The notes beneath the pieces were generated by a model, which saw nothing but the letters and a program-made list of their open reading frames with translations, did not search any database and had not been told where the DNA came from. The translations under genes were made by a program, and so were the position numbers. This document shows, one piece after another, positions 34,630-46,611 of a stretch of 64,000 nucleotides of DNA. Positions within the stretch are counted from its first letter, which is position 1, and every line of letters starts with the position of its first letter. Source of the stretch: Avena insularis (taxonomy: Eukaryota > Streptophyta > Magnoliopsida > Poales > Poaceae); the NCBI GenBank assembly GCA_023614405.1, contig CM042687.1, positions 68,430,992 through 68,494,991 of the forward strand, in the 5' to 3' direction.

Positions 34630-35682
34630 TTACTTGGGGTCTTGATGTAACTTCTCTGGACAGTTGTTTGCATAATTGCCTAGCTCTTTGCATTTGAAAC
34701 ATGTGACAGTGTTGATGTCTCTTATAGGTTTGCTTGTCTTGTCTTTCTCCTTTTCTGGACAATGTGATGCATGATGGCCTAGTTCCTTGCATTTTTGGCA
34801 CATAACTTGGCTAATATCCTTCTTCATCTTTGGTTTCACTATTGATTGTTTGTTTCCTTGGCCCTTCTTCTTTTCTGGACATTTATTGGCATAGTGTCTC
34901 ATCTCTTTGTAATTGTTACATTGCACCTGTCTAATGTCTTGCTTGCTGGGGTTGGGACATTTCTTCTTTTTGGGTCTCTCCAAAGCTAGGAGTTCTTGTA
35001 GTTCATGTTCTTCATATTTCACCACAAATGTGGGAAACCTTTCTCGCTTCTTGGGGCAGTCACTAGAGATGTGACCTTCTTCTCCACATGAGTAACAACA
35101 ATTTGTGGTCACTTCGGGTGTGGCCTTATGAGGCACGGTTCTGACTTTGTCTTTATCCTTCGTGGTAGAAGTTGTTCCCTTATGGAGGTTTCCAAACATT
35201 TGATGCATTCCATCTTGTTTCATTTGTTGAACTATAGGATAGATGGGGCATTGGATGGGGACATGATCAATTGCTTCACATAGGAAACAAGTAACTCGGG
35301 ATGTGGGGCATTGTTTAGTTGGATGTTTCTATTCACAATTAGGGCATTGGTCCTCATGCTCTTTGTAAGTGTGTTCCATGTCTCCACAAATATTGCAAGC
35401 TTGAGTTCCTTCTATAATATCATCCTTGATATCATTGTTGTCACAATCACTTTGGGAAAGGTTGTTTCTCATGTTGATCATTTGATTGGTCATCTTTTGC
35501 AACAATTGAGGTTTGGTTTCCAAGAATTTTTGCATGGTTGGGCCTAACTCATTATTGTTGGCTCAAAACTGAGTTGTCACTTGATTCAACTGGGCTTGGA
35601 TTGCTAGTAGTTGTTCTCTCATGTGCATCTCTTGGTTGTTGTTGTCACCATCCTTGATGTTGGAGTCTCTTGGAAAAGTCAT
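34630..35682 (-). pseudogene. gag: C1 gag-like protein made largely of zinc knuckles, two stops
   Basis: The ATG at 35680-35682 opens MTFPRDSNIKDGDNNNQEMH and the same frame runs to the stop at 34630, interrupted only by TGA at 35563-35565 and TAG at 35329-35331. Knuckle-like motifs in order are CNICGDMEHTYKEHEDQC, CPNCE(stop)KHPTKQC, CFLCEAIDHVPIQC, CYSCGEEGHISSDC, CNNYKEMRHYANKC (second Cys lost), CQKCKELGHHASHC and CFKCKELGNYANNC (His replaced by Asn). Between them lies FPTFVVKYEEHELQELLALE. There is no retrotrans_gag capsid region. The protein would bind nucleic acid through its CCHC motifs. The C2 copy at 49627 is collinear. Confidence 0.85.
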
Positions 35683-36329
35683 CTGTTTGGGTTGGATTGG
35701 GATTAGGCAAAATATTTCTAGAGAAAGAGTTCTATTCACACACAACAATTCACACAAAGCAATGTGCAAGCAATCACAATCAAACATTCCACAAACAACA
35801 AAGTTCAAACATAATTTAGGCAACAAAATATTTTTGCTACACCAAATAAGTTGGTGTGATCAATAAGTTGATCTAAACTAAACTCTAGTATGGTGGTCCA
35901 ACTATAGGATTCACTTGGGGTCATTCCTTCCTTCTTAGTGGTTTCTTCATGAACAAGATCATTGTATCCTTGGAAAAATTCTTGCATCTTGGTCACAAAA
36001 CTTCAAAGGTGATGATGATTCCTTCTAAATTGTGTCTCCTTAGTCTCCAAGTCTTGAGTAATATTCTTGTCTCACTTCTAGTCCTTAGTGATGTCCAAAT
36101 TGAAGTCCTTGGTGAATCTAAATTTGAAGTCATTGGTGATGTTGAAGTCTTTGCTCATGGTGGAGGCTTTTTCCATCAAGTTGAAAAGAGGGGAGATGAA
36201 GAATAAAAACAAAGAGGTTGAGGAAAGAGTTTACAAGATTGTTTTTAAATAAGTTTGGACAAATACAACTCCTATATTACTAAGGGGTTTTGTCCAATCC
36301 TAGGGTTACAATACTACAGGAAACATAGT
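35683..36329 (-). other. C1 leader between primer-binding site and ORF
   Basis: This is 647 bases of AT-rich sequence collinear with the C2 leader (shared words CAACTTGATGGA and TTGTTTGTGATTGCTTGCAC-like text). No convincing ORF is seen. A packaging signal would be expected here, but nothing specific can be named. Confidence 0.55.
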
Positions 36330-36341
36330 GCTCTGATACCA
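36330..36341 (-). other. Primer-binding site of C1 (tRNA-Met type)
   Basis: The minus strand reads TGGTATCAGAGC two bases inside the 5' LTR, identical to the sites of A and C2. Confidence 0.92.
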
Positions 36342-36343
36342 TC

Positions 36344-39300
36344 TATAGAGTCCCAACTGATAAGGCAAAGATCCTTGTGTTTACAATGCTAGTCCCTGGA
36401 TCAGTAGCTTGCATCCATAGTTTAAGATGTAATATCAAGGAACAAAGTTCATATTACAACTTATAACCAGGAATAAAATAATACATTACATCTTACATAG
36501 CTCATTTGGCTATCTCATTTCAATGCAGTAGATATAACTAAGTAGCATGGAGTCCTTCATCTTCAAAGTGCCACAGGCAATCATGTTGGTTGTAGACTTG
36601 TAATCCTATTCAGCACACCTCACTAACATCAAACAAACCTGCAACATAATAAGTTACAGCCACAAGGGTCAATACATTTGAATTGTATTGGCAAGTGATA
36701 CTATGGTAGAATAGTGGTATCTATCATCTATATGCATTTGGCTAAGTGGAGCTTAGGCTTGCTTTGCTCAAAATAGATTTTTCTTATCATTTGAAAACAC
36801 TAAGTTTTTGCTTGTCAAAATCACCCAAGGAATCTACCAATTTAAAATTGGAATCCATTAACCCTTGTTCAACCACAAGTTTTTAACTTAGAAATTGGGA
36901 TGAGGAGATCCTTGATAGCTTCCATGTCGTGATGCTCAAATTGTCCATTGTCGGGGCACGACTAAGTACTTAGATTTTACTCTCCCAAGAGATTGTGCAC
37001 TTTCCCCATAAGACTCGACATGCATCGAGACAAGATCTTTTAGAAGCCTTCCCTTAGATCAAATGGACGCGTTCCAACCTATCACCCCCTACCACCTTCT
37101 GTCCATCTGGCTAAGTTATTGCAACCTATATGATCTAGGCAGAGCCCATATGCCATGTGGTTGCACTAGAAGCTTCTCAACATTTGACATCTCAAATCTC
37201 TTTGTTCCTGGGTGGCTTTCCACAAGTGAGATACACCAGGTATTGCCCATGGGTAACCACTCAACACAAACCATTCTTTCCATTCCACCTAGGTGATTCA
37301 TTCACATAGTTGTTTTATTAAGCAAAAAAAAGTCATAGACTTAGAGATATTTCATAGCATGAATATAATCCACCCTTGTTTTCTACTAGCTAGGCTAAGC
37401 ATACTAGTAGCAAGAATATTAACTTAGGGAAAATTCTACTAAGGCATACTACTAGGATTTCCCAAGGCATATCATACTTAGTAAAAATTCCATGCAAGTC
37501 CTACTCAAAATATCACTAATGCATAGTGAAAATAATAGGACAAAATGCATGAAGCACCACTTGCCTTTTTAGTAGAGAATATTGGTTCACTCCTTGATCT
37601 TGCCATGGTCAAACTCTTCAAAGTTCACTACAATTCAAGCAAGCAAGGCACAAATTCAAAACTAGCATTCAATCAATTCACCACATAAAATAATTAAAAC
37701 AAAACAATGCATGCAAGCATGCAAAAAGTTGTTTTATTGTAAAAGTGGTTTATACTAAGGCTATAAACAATTTAAAACACCTATTGGTCATTTATAAAAG
37801 TGGCAAAGTCATTTGAAAACAAGTTAGTGAAAATGGCCATTGAAATCATTTTTATTTTGCTGGAAATGCTTTTATCAAAAGGAATAATTTCTAGTGTTAG
37901 CCAAATATGTTTTTTAAACACAAATGTTAGTGTTTATGGTCAAAGTGTTTAAAACAAATCCATTTACAAAAGGTTTCACTCAAAATCATTTTTAAATCAA
38001 AGCAACATTTTTTTGTTTTACTAGAAATGCTTTTATCCAAAGGAATAATTTTCTAGTGTTAATAAAATATATTTTTAAATCCAAAAGTTAATGTTTAGGG
38101 TCAGAGAGTTCAAATCAAACCATTTGCAAAATATTTTACTCAAAAATCATTTTTATAATAATAACAACATTTTTGTTTTGCTAAAAATGTTTCTATTCAA
38201 AGGAATAATTCCTTGTGTTAGCAAAATATATTTTTAAACCCAAATGTTAGTTTTTAGGGTCAGTAGGTTCAAAAAATCATTTGCAAAAGATATTACCCCA
38301 AAAATCATTTTTAGAATAACTTTTAAACTCAAAATAGGCCTAGAAATGTTTCTGAAAAACACGTAATCTATCAGAAGAAAAATACTAAACTAATGGCATG
38401 GTTGCAAATTTCACATTTTTCTGATTCCAATGATATAAAATTTGCAAATTTTGGACGTGTAGAACAAAAGTTATGATTTTTGCAAGTTTAATTATTCAAA
38501 ACCATTTTCTGGAATTTTAATTAGACAAAACTGCCACGTGTGTTAATCCTATTTTTCAGTACCGCTTCGGTTGGATTGAGCAATGTGGGCCGCAGGATTA
38601 AAAATGAATCGCACGGTACAGATCATCGCATACCTCTTCGATTAGACGATCTATCGCATACACATGATCTGCATCTAGCGTCCTACAGCTACTGGCCACT
38701 AACTGGCGGCGATAGCGACGGTGGACGGTGGTGGCGTGCTCGGGCAGAGGTGTTCCAACGAAAACAGGAAGCAAGGGAGGAAGAGGAGATGCTCACCGGG
38801 TTCGCCGTGACGTGGGGATGCTCGAGTTTGTCGCCGTCGACAAAGGGGCGCTCAGGGTTTCTATCAATTGCTCGCTGGAGTTCACGACGGCGTTAGGCAT
38901 GCACGGGTCTTGTCGGAGACGAGCCTTCAGATCATTCATGCATGATTGGCGAGCACCTAGAGATTCACAGGACACGGGCGAGTAAGATGGTGTCAGCCAG
39001 CGGTCGAGGCGTGCACAGGGTCAAGTGATAGAGCTCACCGGAGTTTGCGGGGTCGTCGGTGACGCACGGGTGAAGATGGAGCCGACGCTCTGGGGCGTGC
39101 GCGAGGGAGCTAGTGTTACTGGAAGGTGCGCAAGGAGCTGGGGATCAAACTCGTGTGGGCTAGCAGGTAGGAGGGGATCGTGCATCGCCGGAATTCGCCG
39201 ATGAACTCGTCGGAGAAGTGCAGGTTTGGGCATGCAATTAAGGCAGCCTGCTGGCGGAAAGGGAGCGGCGAGTGAGGGGAAAGAGAGAGGGGGAAGGGGC

Positions 39301-41310
39301 GCTTATGAGGGCGTGGTCACGGACAGGAATTACTCGCGCATTAACGTTAATTCAAGCTGCGAAATCAAAGGCAGAAACGGCGAGGAATTGGGGGAAGAAC
39401 GGGTCTGGCGGGTGAGGGAGATGATGACGAGGCAGTCAACATGGCGTGGGGTTGTTTCGTCAATGAGATGATAGGGTATGCGCATGAGTGAGAAAACGTT
39501 TCGCGGGGGAGAAAAGAGGGGCTGTCGGGTGGGCTGCTGTTGGGCTTGTTGGGCCTGGTAGCTGGGGTAGGTTAGCTGGGCTGGTCCTTTTCTTTTTTTC
39601 TTCTTTGTTTTCTTTTTTCCTTTTTCAATTCTGATTTCTGTTTTGAATTCAAACCTTTGATTTAAACTTCAATTTAAATTCAATATTTTTGTAAAACCTT
39701 TTTAGTAGGTTCATATTGTTTAACAATGTATTTTAAAGTCCATTTTAGAATATTTTCTTATATTCTCTTATGGTTTATTACTTATTTAAATTATACATTT
39801 GTCTTTATTTAAATAGGATTTAAATATGGTTCCAATCCATATTATTTTATTCAAATGTTTCAAACTTCTATTTGAATTCCAATTTTTTGCCAACCTTTTC
39901 AGTAGTTTAATACTGTTTAATAATGTGTTTAAAATTCCATTTTAGAATATTCAATATTCTTTTAGGGTTTAATATTTATTTAAATGAGGTTTGTGTCTTT
40001 ATTCAAACCATTGATTCAAGCTTCCATTTGAATTCAAATTCACTAAACCTTTTCAGTAGGTTTAAACTATTGATTGGTGTGTTTAAATAATTTACTTTGA
40101 ATTATTTCAAACATTTTATTATGATTTAATATTTATTTAATTGAGGCTTTTGTCTTTATTTAAATGAATTTGAATATGGTTCCAAACCATATAATTCTAT
40201 TCAATTATTATTTTATTATTTTTAAGTCAATTAGATAACTTTTAATCCACTTTGGCTATTTCAATTATTTATTTTCTCATGATTTAATTAATCATTTACA
40301 TTAGGGATTTTCTCTTTATTAAAATTAAATATGGTTCAAGTCCATATAAGTTTTATTCAAATAATCTTTATTCCTTTATTTTATTTGGATTATCTTTATT
40401 CCATTTTCTTATGGATTTAATTCAAGTTTCAAATTGTCTTCTAAATAATTTTCTTGTGATTTATTATTTATTTAGTTTAGGCAATTTGTCTTTATTTAAA
40501 TAAAATTGAATATGGTTTAATTCATATAAATTTATTTAAATAATCTTTTACTCCTTTTTATTATTCAGTAAACTTTCATTTGTTTATGGATTTGGCCAAG
40601 ATTTAATTTGACCTTTAAATATTCCTTATTTATTTATCTTTTTATTTATAGATCCAAACTTGGTGATTCCTATTTGTATAATTTTATTTAATATTTGTTT
40701 ATCTTTTAAATCCTTTTAGGATTAGTTTGCTCACGATTTGGTATGGACTTTTAGCTAGGATCTTTATTAGCTTTGGAAATTATTTCCTTTTATCTTATTA
40801 ATTTCATAAGTTTTTATCCATGGATACAAATTAAATGAAACCAATTTCTATGGTTTTATAATATTTTTGTTTATCATTTTTTATCATATAGGAATGTTTA
40901 TGGACAAATTTTTATATGGATCAAATCCATAGTCTTAGATAGATCTTGGAAATGATTTTCTTCCATTAGGGTTTTAGGGGTTTGGTTTATTTTTTCCCAA
41001 GTGTTTAAATTCAAGATTATTTCCATGCATAAAATGCATTTGATCTTTGGAAGTTATTTCTTTCATTAATATTTGGGGTTTTGGTTTAACTTCTCCAAGT
41101 GTTTAAATTTCAAGATACATTCATTGATGATTGCATTTCACTTGGTTGAAATTTTGTTGGATTCCCTTTTGATTCAAATTTTGTTCAAGAAGGGTTTTGA
41201 TGTCTCCATTTAGAAGCAAAAAGTTTCTTTTGACCCTAAATTTCAACAATTGTTTCTTTTGTTTATTTACTTTTCACATTTCAAGATTTGGAAAATTTTG
41301 GGATGTGACA
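36344..41310 (-). repeat. C1 5' LTR (right, 4967 bp)
   Basis: Plus-strand reading runs from TATAGAGTCCCAACTG (the terminal TG has become TA) to GGGATGTGACA. It is collinear with 29545-34506 over its full length, with scattered substitutions and small indels. The conserved module is at 38525-38690 and the GC-rich block at 38690-39550. Confidence 0.9.
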
Positions 41311-41315
41311 TGCTT
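41311..41315. other. Target-site duplication of C1, right copy (TGCTT)
   Basis: It matches 29540-29544 exactly and restores a continuous LTR D sequence when C1 is ignored. Confidence 0.92.
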
Positions 41316-42608
41316 GTAGAAAGTAAAAGGTAACAGTAGATGATGTAACAATGGTAAAGATTGGACTGGGGACCATAGTTCACTAGAGGTGTTCTCCTTA
41401 AGATAGATAACATGCTGGGTGAACAAATTACAGTGGGGCAATTGACAGAACTGAGCAAGGCATAATAATGCAAATACTAGACAACATGATTCCTATGAGA
41501 TTTGATTGGGAATTACAACAATATACATAAACCGTCATCCAACTGCATCTATGACTAATAATCCACCTTTAGGATATCATCCGAACCCCCTACAGTATTA
41601 AGTTGCAAGAAATGGATAATTGCATTAAGCAATGTGTGTAAAGTAAACAAAATAAAATTGTTCCATGAACAAAAGATTGTTGTTTTATCCCAAGTAGCAA
41701 CAGCACATCTACAACCTTAGAGATTCCTATCACTTCCCTAGATTACTAGAGGCATGAAACCACTATCGAGCATAAATACTCCCTCTTGGAGTCACTACCA
41801 TCTACTTGGCCAAGATAGCTACTAGCAACAGAGAGAATGAAAGATCACAAACAACACAGACATGATAGAATCAATAATCAATTTGGCATAGTATCTCAAT
41901 ATCCATCGGATCCCCGCAAACACAACATGTATGATTACAAATAGATGATCTTGATCATGAACAGAGCTCACAAGATCTAAACATGATAGCACAAAGGAGG
42001 AGAAACAACCATCTAGCTAATGTTTGGACCCATAGTCCAAGGATGAAATACTCACGCATCATACCGAAGGCTGATATGGTGATGAAGAAGGCCTCGTGAT
42101 GATCTCTCCCCTCCGACAGGGTGTCGGGAAGAGCTTCAGATCCCCCCGATCTAGGGAAGATGCTGGCGGTGTCTACAGACTGTTTCGTGGAGATCTGATC
42201 GGGTGCTTAGAGTTTCTGCATCAGGGGGATTTTATAGGCGAAGAGGCGAGGCAGGAGCACGGCCAGGGGGACCACACCCTCCCCTAGCACGGCCTAGGGT
42301 GGGCCCGCACCTGGGGCGGCGGTTGTGGCCGCCCTGTGGCGCCCCTCCGTCTCTCCTCTGGACCTCGTGTTTGTTCCGGTAAAATATTGACTTTGGCTTT
42401 TGTGCCGTCCAGTTCCAAGAATATTTCCTTACTAGCTTTTCTAAAACCAAAAACAACAGAAAACAGGCAACTGGCACTGCGACATCTTGTTAATAGGTTA
42501 GTACCGGAAAATGTATAAAAATACCTCAATGTGTAGACAAAGCATAGCAAAGTTGATACTAAACAAGGATGGAACATAAAAAATTATAGATACGTTTACG
42601 ACGTATCA
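41316..42608 (-). repeat. LTR D, main piece (right of C1)
   Basis: Read on the minus strand this begins TGATACGTCGTAAACGTATC at 42608, the TGATACGT opening typical of Athila-related LTRs. It contains a GC-rich promoter-like region (42100-42360) and the plus-strand words ATCCAACTGCATCTATGACT and CACTATCGAGCATAAATACT. With 29333-29544 it makes an LTR of about 1.5 kb, the same size class as the B LTR. No internal domain of D is recognised on either side, so it may be a solo LTR or a fragment. Confidence 0.7.
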
Positions 42609-43090
42609 AGATGCCACTGTAATGGGTCAAGTCCTGAAGCCGGTCCCTAGCTATGTGAACATGTTTTGAGATTACGGAGGCCGAGCCTCTCCCATTCCCT
42701 GCCACGCTTACCTACCTGTTATGAATGCACCTCCTTCACCTCCTTTAAGAACAACCAATATGCATATGTCGAATGGAACGCCCGAACTATGTGACTCATG
42801 GAATCTACTAGGCAAGTTAGTGAGTCGAGGGGGTTTCCAGGCCCCCATGTGGTTGTACGCTCGTGTTGGTTCAAGAGGTGAGAACTCAGTTCCTAGGGGT
42901 GGTAGCATGGGACTACAAAAACACACACCCAATGTGGCCTCCCATACCCGCCTTAGCATGTTTATTATCCATATCTGATCATACTTCAACATCAGATCAT
43001 ACTTAGGGGGTGTCATTGTTCCTCTAAATAGACAAACCATCGAACCCATGGTACTTAGGGGGTGTCAGTGTTCCTCTAAATGAATAGGGT
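42609..43090. other. Unassigned sequence with a 30-bp direct repeat
   Basis: The stretch TACTTAGGGGGTGTCA(T/G)TG followed by TTCCTCTAAAT occurs at 43000 and again at 43052, 52 bases apart, and CAGATCATACTT is duplicated just before. No genes are recognised. Short open frames here have no family features. Confidence 0.55.
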
Positions 43091-44549
43091 TCAAAGTTGT
43101 ATGAATATGAATGCTTACATTTTTAAATGACAGAGCTCATTTTTTAAGCATTTTGATATATTATACATATTTTACTAAATTAAATTGAATTAATTATGAA
43201 TTTTCAAAGATACTTCAAATTCCATATTTAAAACATTTATGAAATTATTAAATACCTGAAAAATGGACCCCAACTGTCATATGTTTTAATAATAACAAAA
43301 AACAAAATAAAAAGGATTTGTAATGTCATCGTGACATCATTGCCATTTCACTGCCACGTTGTGGCCATGTCACTGCCACATGGTGGACACACCAGTGCCA
43401 CGTGGTGGCTACGTCAGGGCCACATCATCCGCAGCGGAGCCTCTGGATCGTGGTCACCGGCGGCGAACTAGAGCGCCCCAACAGGCGCGGTTGGGCGCGT
43501 TGGAACCACACGGAGGAGGCAAGCAAGCTAGCACTAGCCCCACGTGGTTTTGGTCACCGGAGAGTGGCCGACGGCAAGCTACTACGGCGGTGGGGTCGGG
43601 CTCACGCAGGGAGGACGATACAGAGGGCTAGGGCCAAAACGGAGAGCACACACGGCTCAGGAACTCACCAGGAGTGTGTCGAGCTTGATGACGGGGCGAG
43701 GCGAGCACCAAAACAGCAGGGATCGACGACGACCAGCGTCAGCCGGATATGTCGATTGGAGCGATGGGGATCATGCGCATAATCAAGGAGGGGATAGGGA
43801 GAATGAGTCGACAATGGCGGTTCCAATGGTGGCCTCAGCTAGGGCTAGGGTGTCCATAATTTACAGGGATAATGAGGATTGAAGCTAGGGTTCGTCGGCC
43901 ATGGCAAAGAGGACAAGGAAGAGAGGGAGAGAGTGGAGTGTAGGGTATATCCACGGCATCGGCGAGGCTCTTGTAGGCTCCGGGGTGGCGGCACACATCT
44001 TAGCGCTTGGCGCGCATCACTGCACTGGTGAGCAGCGGAGGCACTGCCAGGCAGCTGCTTCCCGTTGTCGTCGATGAGAACGAAGAGGAAAGAAAGGGGC
44101 CAAAGCGGTACCAGGACGTGGTGGGATGCTTGGGCCCCAGGTGGGATGCACGCGGAGCACGCATGCGCGACAGAGAGCAGGAAGGAAAGAGTGGTCCGGC
44201 CTGCTGCGCTGCTAATCCATTTTTTTTCCTGAAAAACTATTTCTCTTTTTCTATTTTCTATATTTCCTCTTTTGTACTTCATTTCAAAACTATTTTGGTA
44301 TGTTGCAAAATATCAGATAGCTTTGAGAAATCTATAGGAATATTATGGGGCCCTTTTTTTAGTCAATTTGGGGTCCACTCATTTTGTGTGGTTTTAAAAA
44401 AATACAAAACCATTTGAATGGGATCTGTGAGGAAGGGATTTATGGTTTTATTTATTTTTCTTTGATTGAAACAATGTGCAAGTGTGATGCATGTATGCAA
44501 AGCTCAACCATGTGTTTATTAATATTACACATAAGGATGGTATGTTACA
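43091..44549 (-). repeat. LTR fragment E, related to the A/C class
   Basis: It ends in GGTATGTTACA at 44549, comparable to GGGATGTTACA of A. It has a GC-rich block (43430-44215) with minus-strand donor-like words (CTGGTGAGTTCC), then a T-rich outer part, in the order seen in A and C LTRs. No internal domain or second LTR is visible. Left boundary uncertain. Long overlapping open frames within the GC block are not called. Confidence 0.5.
43331..43430. repeat. 22-bp tandem repeat, about 4 units
   Basis: CACTGCCACGTTGTGGCCATGT recurs in variants at 43349, 43371, 43393 and 43415, with a weaker unit before. Units carry CCACGTGG-like palindromes, a G-box type core. Confidence 0.75.
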
Positions 44550-44553
44550 ATTA
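44549..44553. other. Target-site duplication of C2, left copy (AATTA)
   Basis: AATTA precedes the C2 LTR start and recurs at 55192-55196 directly after the other LTR. Confidence 0.92.
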
Positions 44554-46611
44554 TGTCACATCCCAAGGTTTTCCAAATCTTGTAATGTGAAAAATAAATA
44601 AACAAAATAAATAATTGCTGAACTTTAGGGTGAAAAGAAACTTTTGTTTCTAAATGGAAACTTAAAATCCCATCTTGAACAAACTTTGGTTAATGTTTGA
44701 ATCCAACAAAGTATCCAAATCAAATCAAATGCATTCTTCATAAATGCATCTGGAAATTTAAACACTTGAGAAATAAACCAAAACCCTAAAACCCTAATGG
44801 AATAAAATCATTTCCATGATATCTCTAAGACCATGGTTTTGGATCCATATAAAATTTGTCAACAAACATTTCAAAATGATCAAAAATGACAAATAGAAAT
44901 ATTATAAAACCATAGAAATTGGTTTCACTTAAATTGGAGCCATAAATAAAATCTTATGAATTTAATAAGATAAGGAACAGTAATTTCCAAAGCTAATAAA
45001 GCACTTATCTAAAATCCATACCAAATGGTGAGCAAATAATCCTAAAAGGATTTAAAAAGATAAACAAATAATAAATAAAGTTATAATAGTTGGAATCACT
45101 ATTTTTGGGTCTTTAAATAAAAAGATATGGTTTTCAAAAGCAAAGGTAGAAATATAAATAAGGATTATTTTATAGAGCCAAATTAAATTTTGGCTGAGCT
45201 TTTGAAATAAAATATTTCTATTTGATAAAAAGAGTAAAGGTTTATTTAAATAAAATAATGAGGATTTATTAATATCCATTTTTATTAAAGTAAAGGTTTT
45301 TCCATTTTAAATAAACACTAAAACTTGTTAATTTATTTTAAATAAGATTTCCAAGTGTTTTAGTTTTCAAATGAAACCTACTGAAAAGATTTTGATATTA
45401 TTTAGATTTCAAAAAGAGTTTTTAAAATAAATTAAAACCTATTTGAATTAAAGACTATGGATTATTTATTTAATTATTAATAGATCCTAAATGAATAAAA
45501 GCATTATTCTATTTTGAACTTTGAAATATGTTGATAAACAGAATTAAATTTCACCCAAAGTTTGGTGGTGATTTGAATTCAAATGGAGATTGAAAAATAT
45601 TATTAAATCTTATTTAATTAATACTAGAGCCTATTTTAAATAATTAAAAGACACTAAAAAGGATAAATAAATTATTCTAAAATTGACTTTGGAATGTGTT
45701 ATTAATCAGTATATGAATCTACACAAATTTTGGTTGAGGTTTGAATTGATTTGTTGCTTGAATTGTTTGAATGAAAATCAAATCAGAATATTCAAAAACA
45801 GAAAAGAAAAAGGTTTAGTATAAAAAAAATGGAAACAAGCCTAGCCCAGCTAGCCCACTAAGGCCCAGCAGCCCACCTCTCCCTCTCTCCTCGAAACATT
45901 TTTCCTCACTGCAGACCGAACCCGCTAAGTCGCTGACCACTGGACCCCATTCCCTCTCTTCCTCTCTCGCTGTCAAACGGACCCCACGACCACGTCAGCG
46001 TCTTCCCCGCGCGACCAGTTCTTCCTCCCGTTACCGCCGATTGATTCGCGTGGTAAATTCTCTTCAATGTCGCGTGATCCTCGCCCCCTGACCACACTCA
46101 CTTAAGCACCCGTTTCCCCTCTTCCTTTCCCCCCAAACATCACGCCTCGAGAGCCACCAGGCTGCTCGGAATCATCTCCGGACCGCCACTGACTCTGGCG
46201 AGCTCCACCTCCAATTCCAGCCACTCGCCATCGCCCCTCGCCTCCTCGAGCACACGAGCGTGAGCCCCAGTCCCTGGCGCTTCTCTCTGCACCCTCATCT
46301 TGCTCGCGCGTGCCCCCCCAGCGTCGGCAATGACGACGACCAGAAGCGCCGCCGTCTGCTTTTTCTCCCACGAAGCCTCCAGGTAGTCTCTGACCGCGCC
46401 TCCACTCCTCTTTGATGCTCCGTTACTCTCCACTCATCTGTGCGTCTAACCATGCCGCTTGCTTGCTCTATCGTGCACCCTAGAGTCGCCTTCGTCGATG
46501 ACTGACCGCACCCGACGGTTCCACGAACTCCGGTGAAGAATTCCCGTCGACCCCGAGCGCCCCTTCGCCAGCAAGGACCACCTCGAGCATCTCCACGACC
46601 CCGTGATTCTG

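Larger units (their letters stand above)
29545..41310 (-). mobile_element. Element C1: non-autonomous element with ~4.97-kb LTRs and gag-like ORF only
   Basis: Minus-strand element of 11.77 kb. LTRs are 29545-34506 and 36344-41310 (4962 and 4967 bp) and flank only 1837 bp of internal sequence. A tRNA-Met type primer-binding site, a zinc-knuckle ORF with two stops, a polypurine tract and the TGCTT target duplication are all present. No protease, RT or integrase occurs in any frame. The proportions recall large retrotransposon derivatives (LARDs) such as Sukkula of barley. Kinship with element A is shown by shared LTR ends and module. Sampled LTR difference is about 5-7%. Confidence 0.88.
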
